Below are positions 63,838 through 64,000 of a stretch of 64,000 bases of DNA, in pieces. The notes below the pieces were generated by a model. It was not told the DNA's origin, searched no databases, and worked only from the letters and a program-made list of their open reading frames with translations. The translations under genes and the position numbers were made by a program. The DNA comes from Treponema sp. (lineage in GTDB: Bacteria > Spirochaetota > Spirochaetia > Treponematales > Treponemataceae): positions 19,690 through 83,689 of the forward strand of contig JAFZLJ010000119.1 of assembly GCA_017551545.1 (NCBI GenBank), in the 5' to 3' direction. How positions within the stretch are numbered: the first letter of the stretch is position 1; the number at the start of each line of letters is the position of its first letter.

Positions 63838-64000
63838 TTAAAGACCAACACTAGTCAAGAATTTTTCGGCAGTTGACATGATTACAGCATCGCTCAAATA
63901 AGAAGGGTCTTTGATTTTTGCCTTAACTTCTGCAATGCGGTCAGCCCTTACATCAGGAGTTTCAGAAGCAACCTTGTCAAGGTAATAAGCTTCGGCCATT
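63838..64000 (-). CDS. flgM: Anti-sigma factor FlgM, C-terminal part
   Basis: The minus-strand frame enters at the window edge and ends with TAA at 63838-63840, giving 53 residues from an ATG at 63999, which is probably internal to the gene. SETPDVRADRIAEVKAKIKDPSY matches the FlgM sigma-binding helix pattern (DVRxxRIxxIKxxI). FlgM holds the flagellar sigma factor (FliA) until the hook is complete and is then exported. The protein is cut by the window. The stop lies close to the terminator hairpin. Confidence 0.8.
   Translation of the reverse strand, partial: MAEAYYLDKVASETPDVRADRIAEVKAKIKDPSYLSDAVIMSTAEKFLTSVGL

Overview
The window looks like a chromosomal segment of a host-associated Treponema (Spirochaetes). 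This is inferred from gene content, not from a database search. The pointers are a short archaeal/spirochaete-type PheT, a split PntAA/PntAB/PntB transhydrogenase, 7TMR-DISM receptors, an SpoIIE-type phosphatase and c-di-GMP proteins, a FlgM tail at the right edge, and many Treponema-like lipoproteins and outer-membrane proteins of unknown function. I see no rRNA, prophage, intact insertion sequence or CRISPR array. Genes are packed tightly, and several convergent pairs overlap at their 3' ends.

Layout. 1-2.2 kb: transhydrogenase operon. 2.3-6.1 kb: two overlapping 7TMR-DISM adenylate-cyclase-like genes. 6-12.5 kb: a YgjV/GNAT-like membrane protein, a TIM-barrel-like protein, a UvrD/PcrA helicase, an HD-GYP protein and a small unknown gene. 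12.5-20.3 kb: aromatic amino-acid synthesis (aroF, tyrA, aroB, aroA, aroC, then a chorismate mutase and an aroE-aroK fusion). It is preceded by a tyrosine-rich leader peptide with a terminator and a 13-bp antiterminator. 20.3-25.9 kb: ftsK, pfkA, an FMN alpha-hydroxy-acid oxidase family gene and a frameshifted small membrane-protein gene. 25.9-29.5 kb: three exported proteins, one with an HEAAH motif. 29.6-34.1 kb: pyrF, a pyrK-pyrD fusion, azlCD and a CYTH-domain gene. 34.1-40 kb: Rpn-type nuclease, D12-class DNA methyltransferase, MgtC, unknowns, a dicarboxylate symporter and a PilZ-like protein. 40-48.1 kb: tex, a large lipoprotein plus a barrel-like protein, and two DUF4097-like proteins. 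48.1-53.4 kb: TrmH-type methyltransferase, a secreted transglutaminase-like protein, a PIN/Phd toxin-antitoxin pair, a 2H phosphoesterase and pheT. 53.5-57.1 kb: a lipoprotein and a heavy-metal efflux locus with an ArsR-AraC fusion regulator. 57-62 kb: SpoIIE-type phosphatase, GGDEF protein, tRNA-Ala(GGC) with an HATPase-HDOD gene directly behind it, and an SpoU methyltransferase. 62.5-64 kb: a degenerate iron-alcohol-dehydrogenase-like protein and the end of flgM.

Main observations. (1) The two adjacent cyclase-like proteins carry complementary halves of one class III active site: one keeps the two metal aspartates, the other keeps the transition-state Asn and Arg. (2) The aro operon has a complete ribosome-mediated tyrosine attenuator readable in the DNA. 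(3) A ~25-bp repeat lies inside eight protein-coding genes, always in frame, and is read as four different peptides according to orientation and frame. Two further palindromic repeat families sit mainly between genes. (4) Thirteen gene starts have a -10 box 6-7 nt before the start codon and no Shine-Dalgarno, suggesting that leaderless mRNA is common for first genes, whereas operon-internal genes carry clear Shine-Dalgarno sites.
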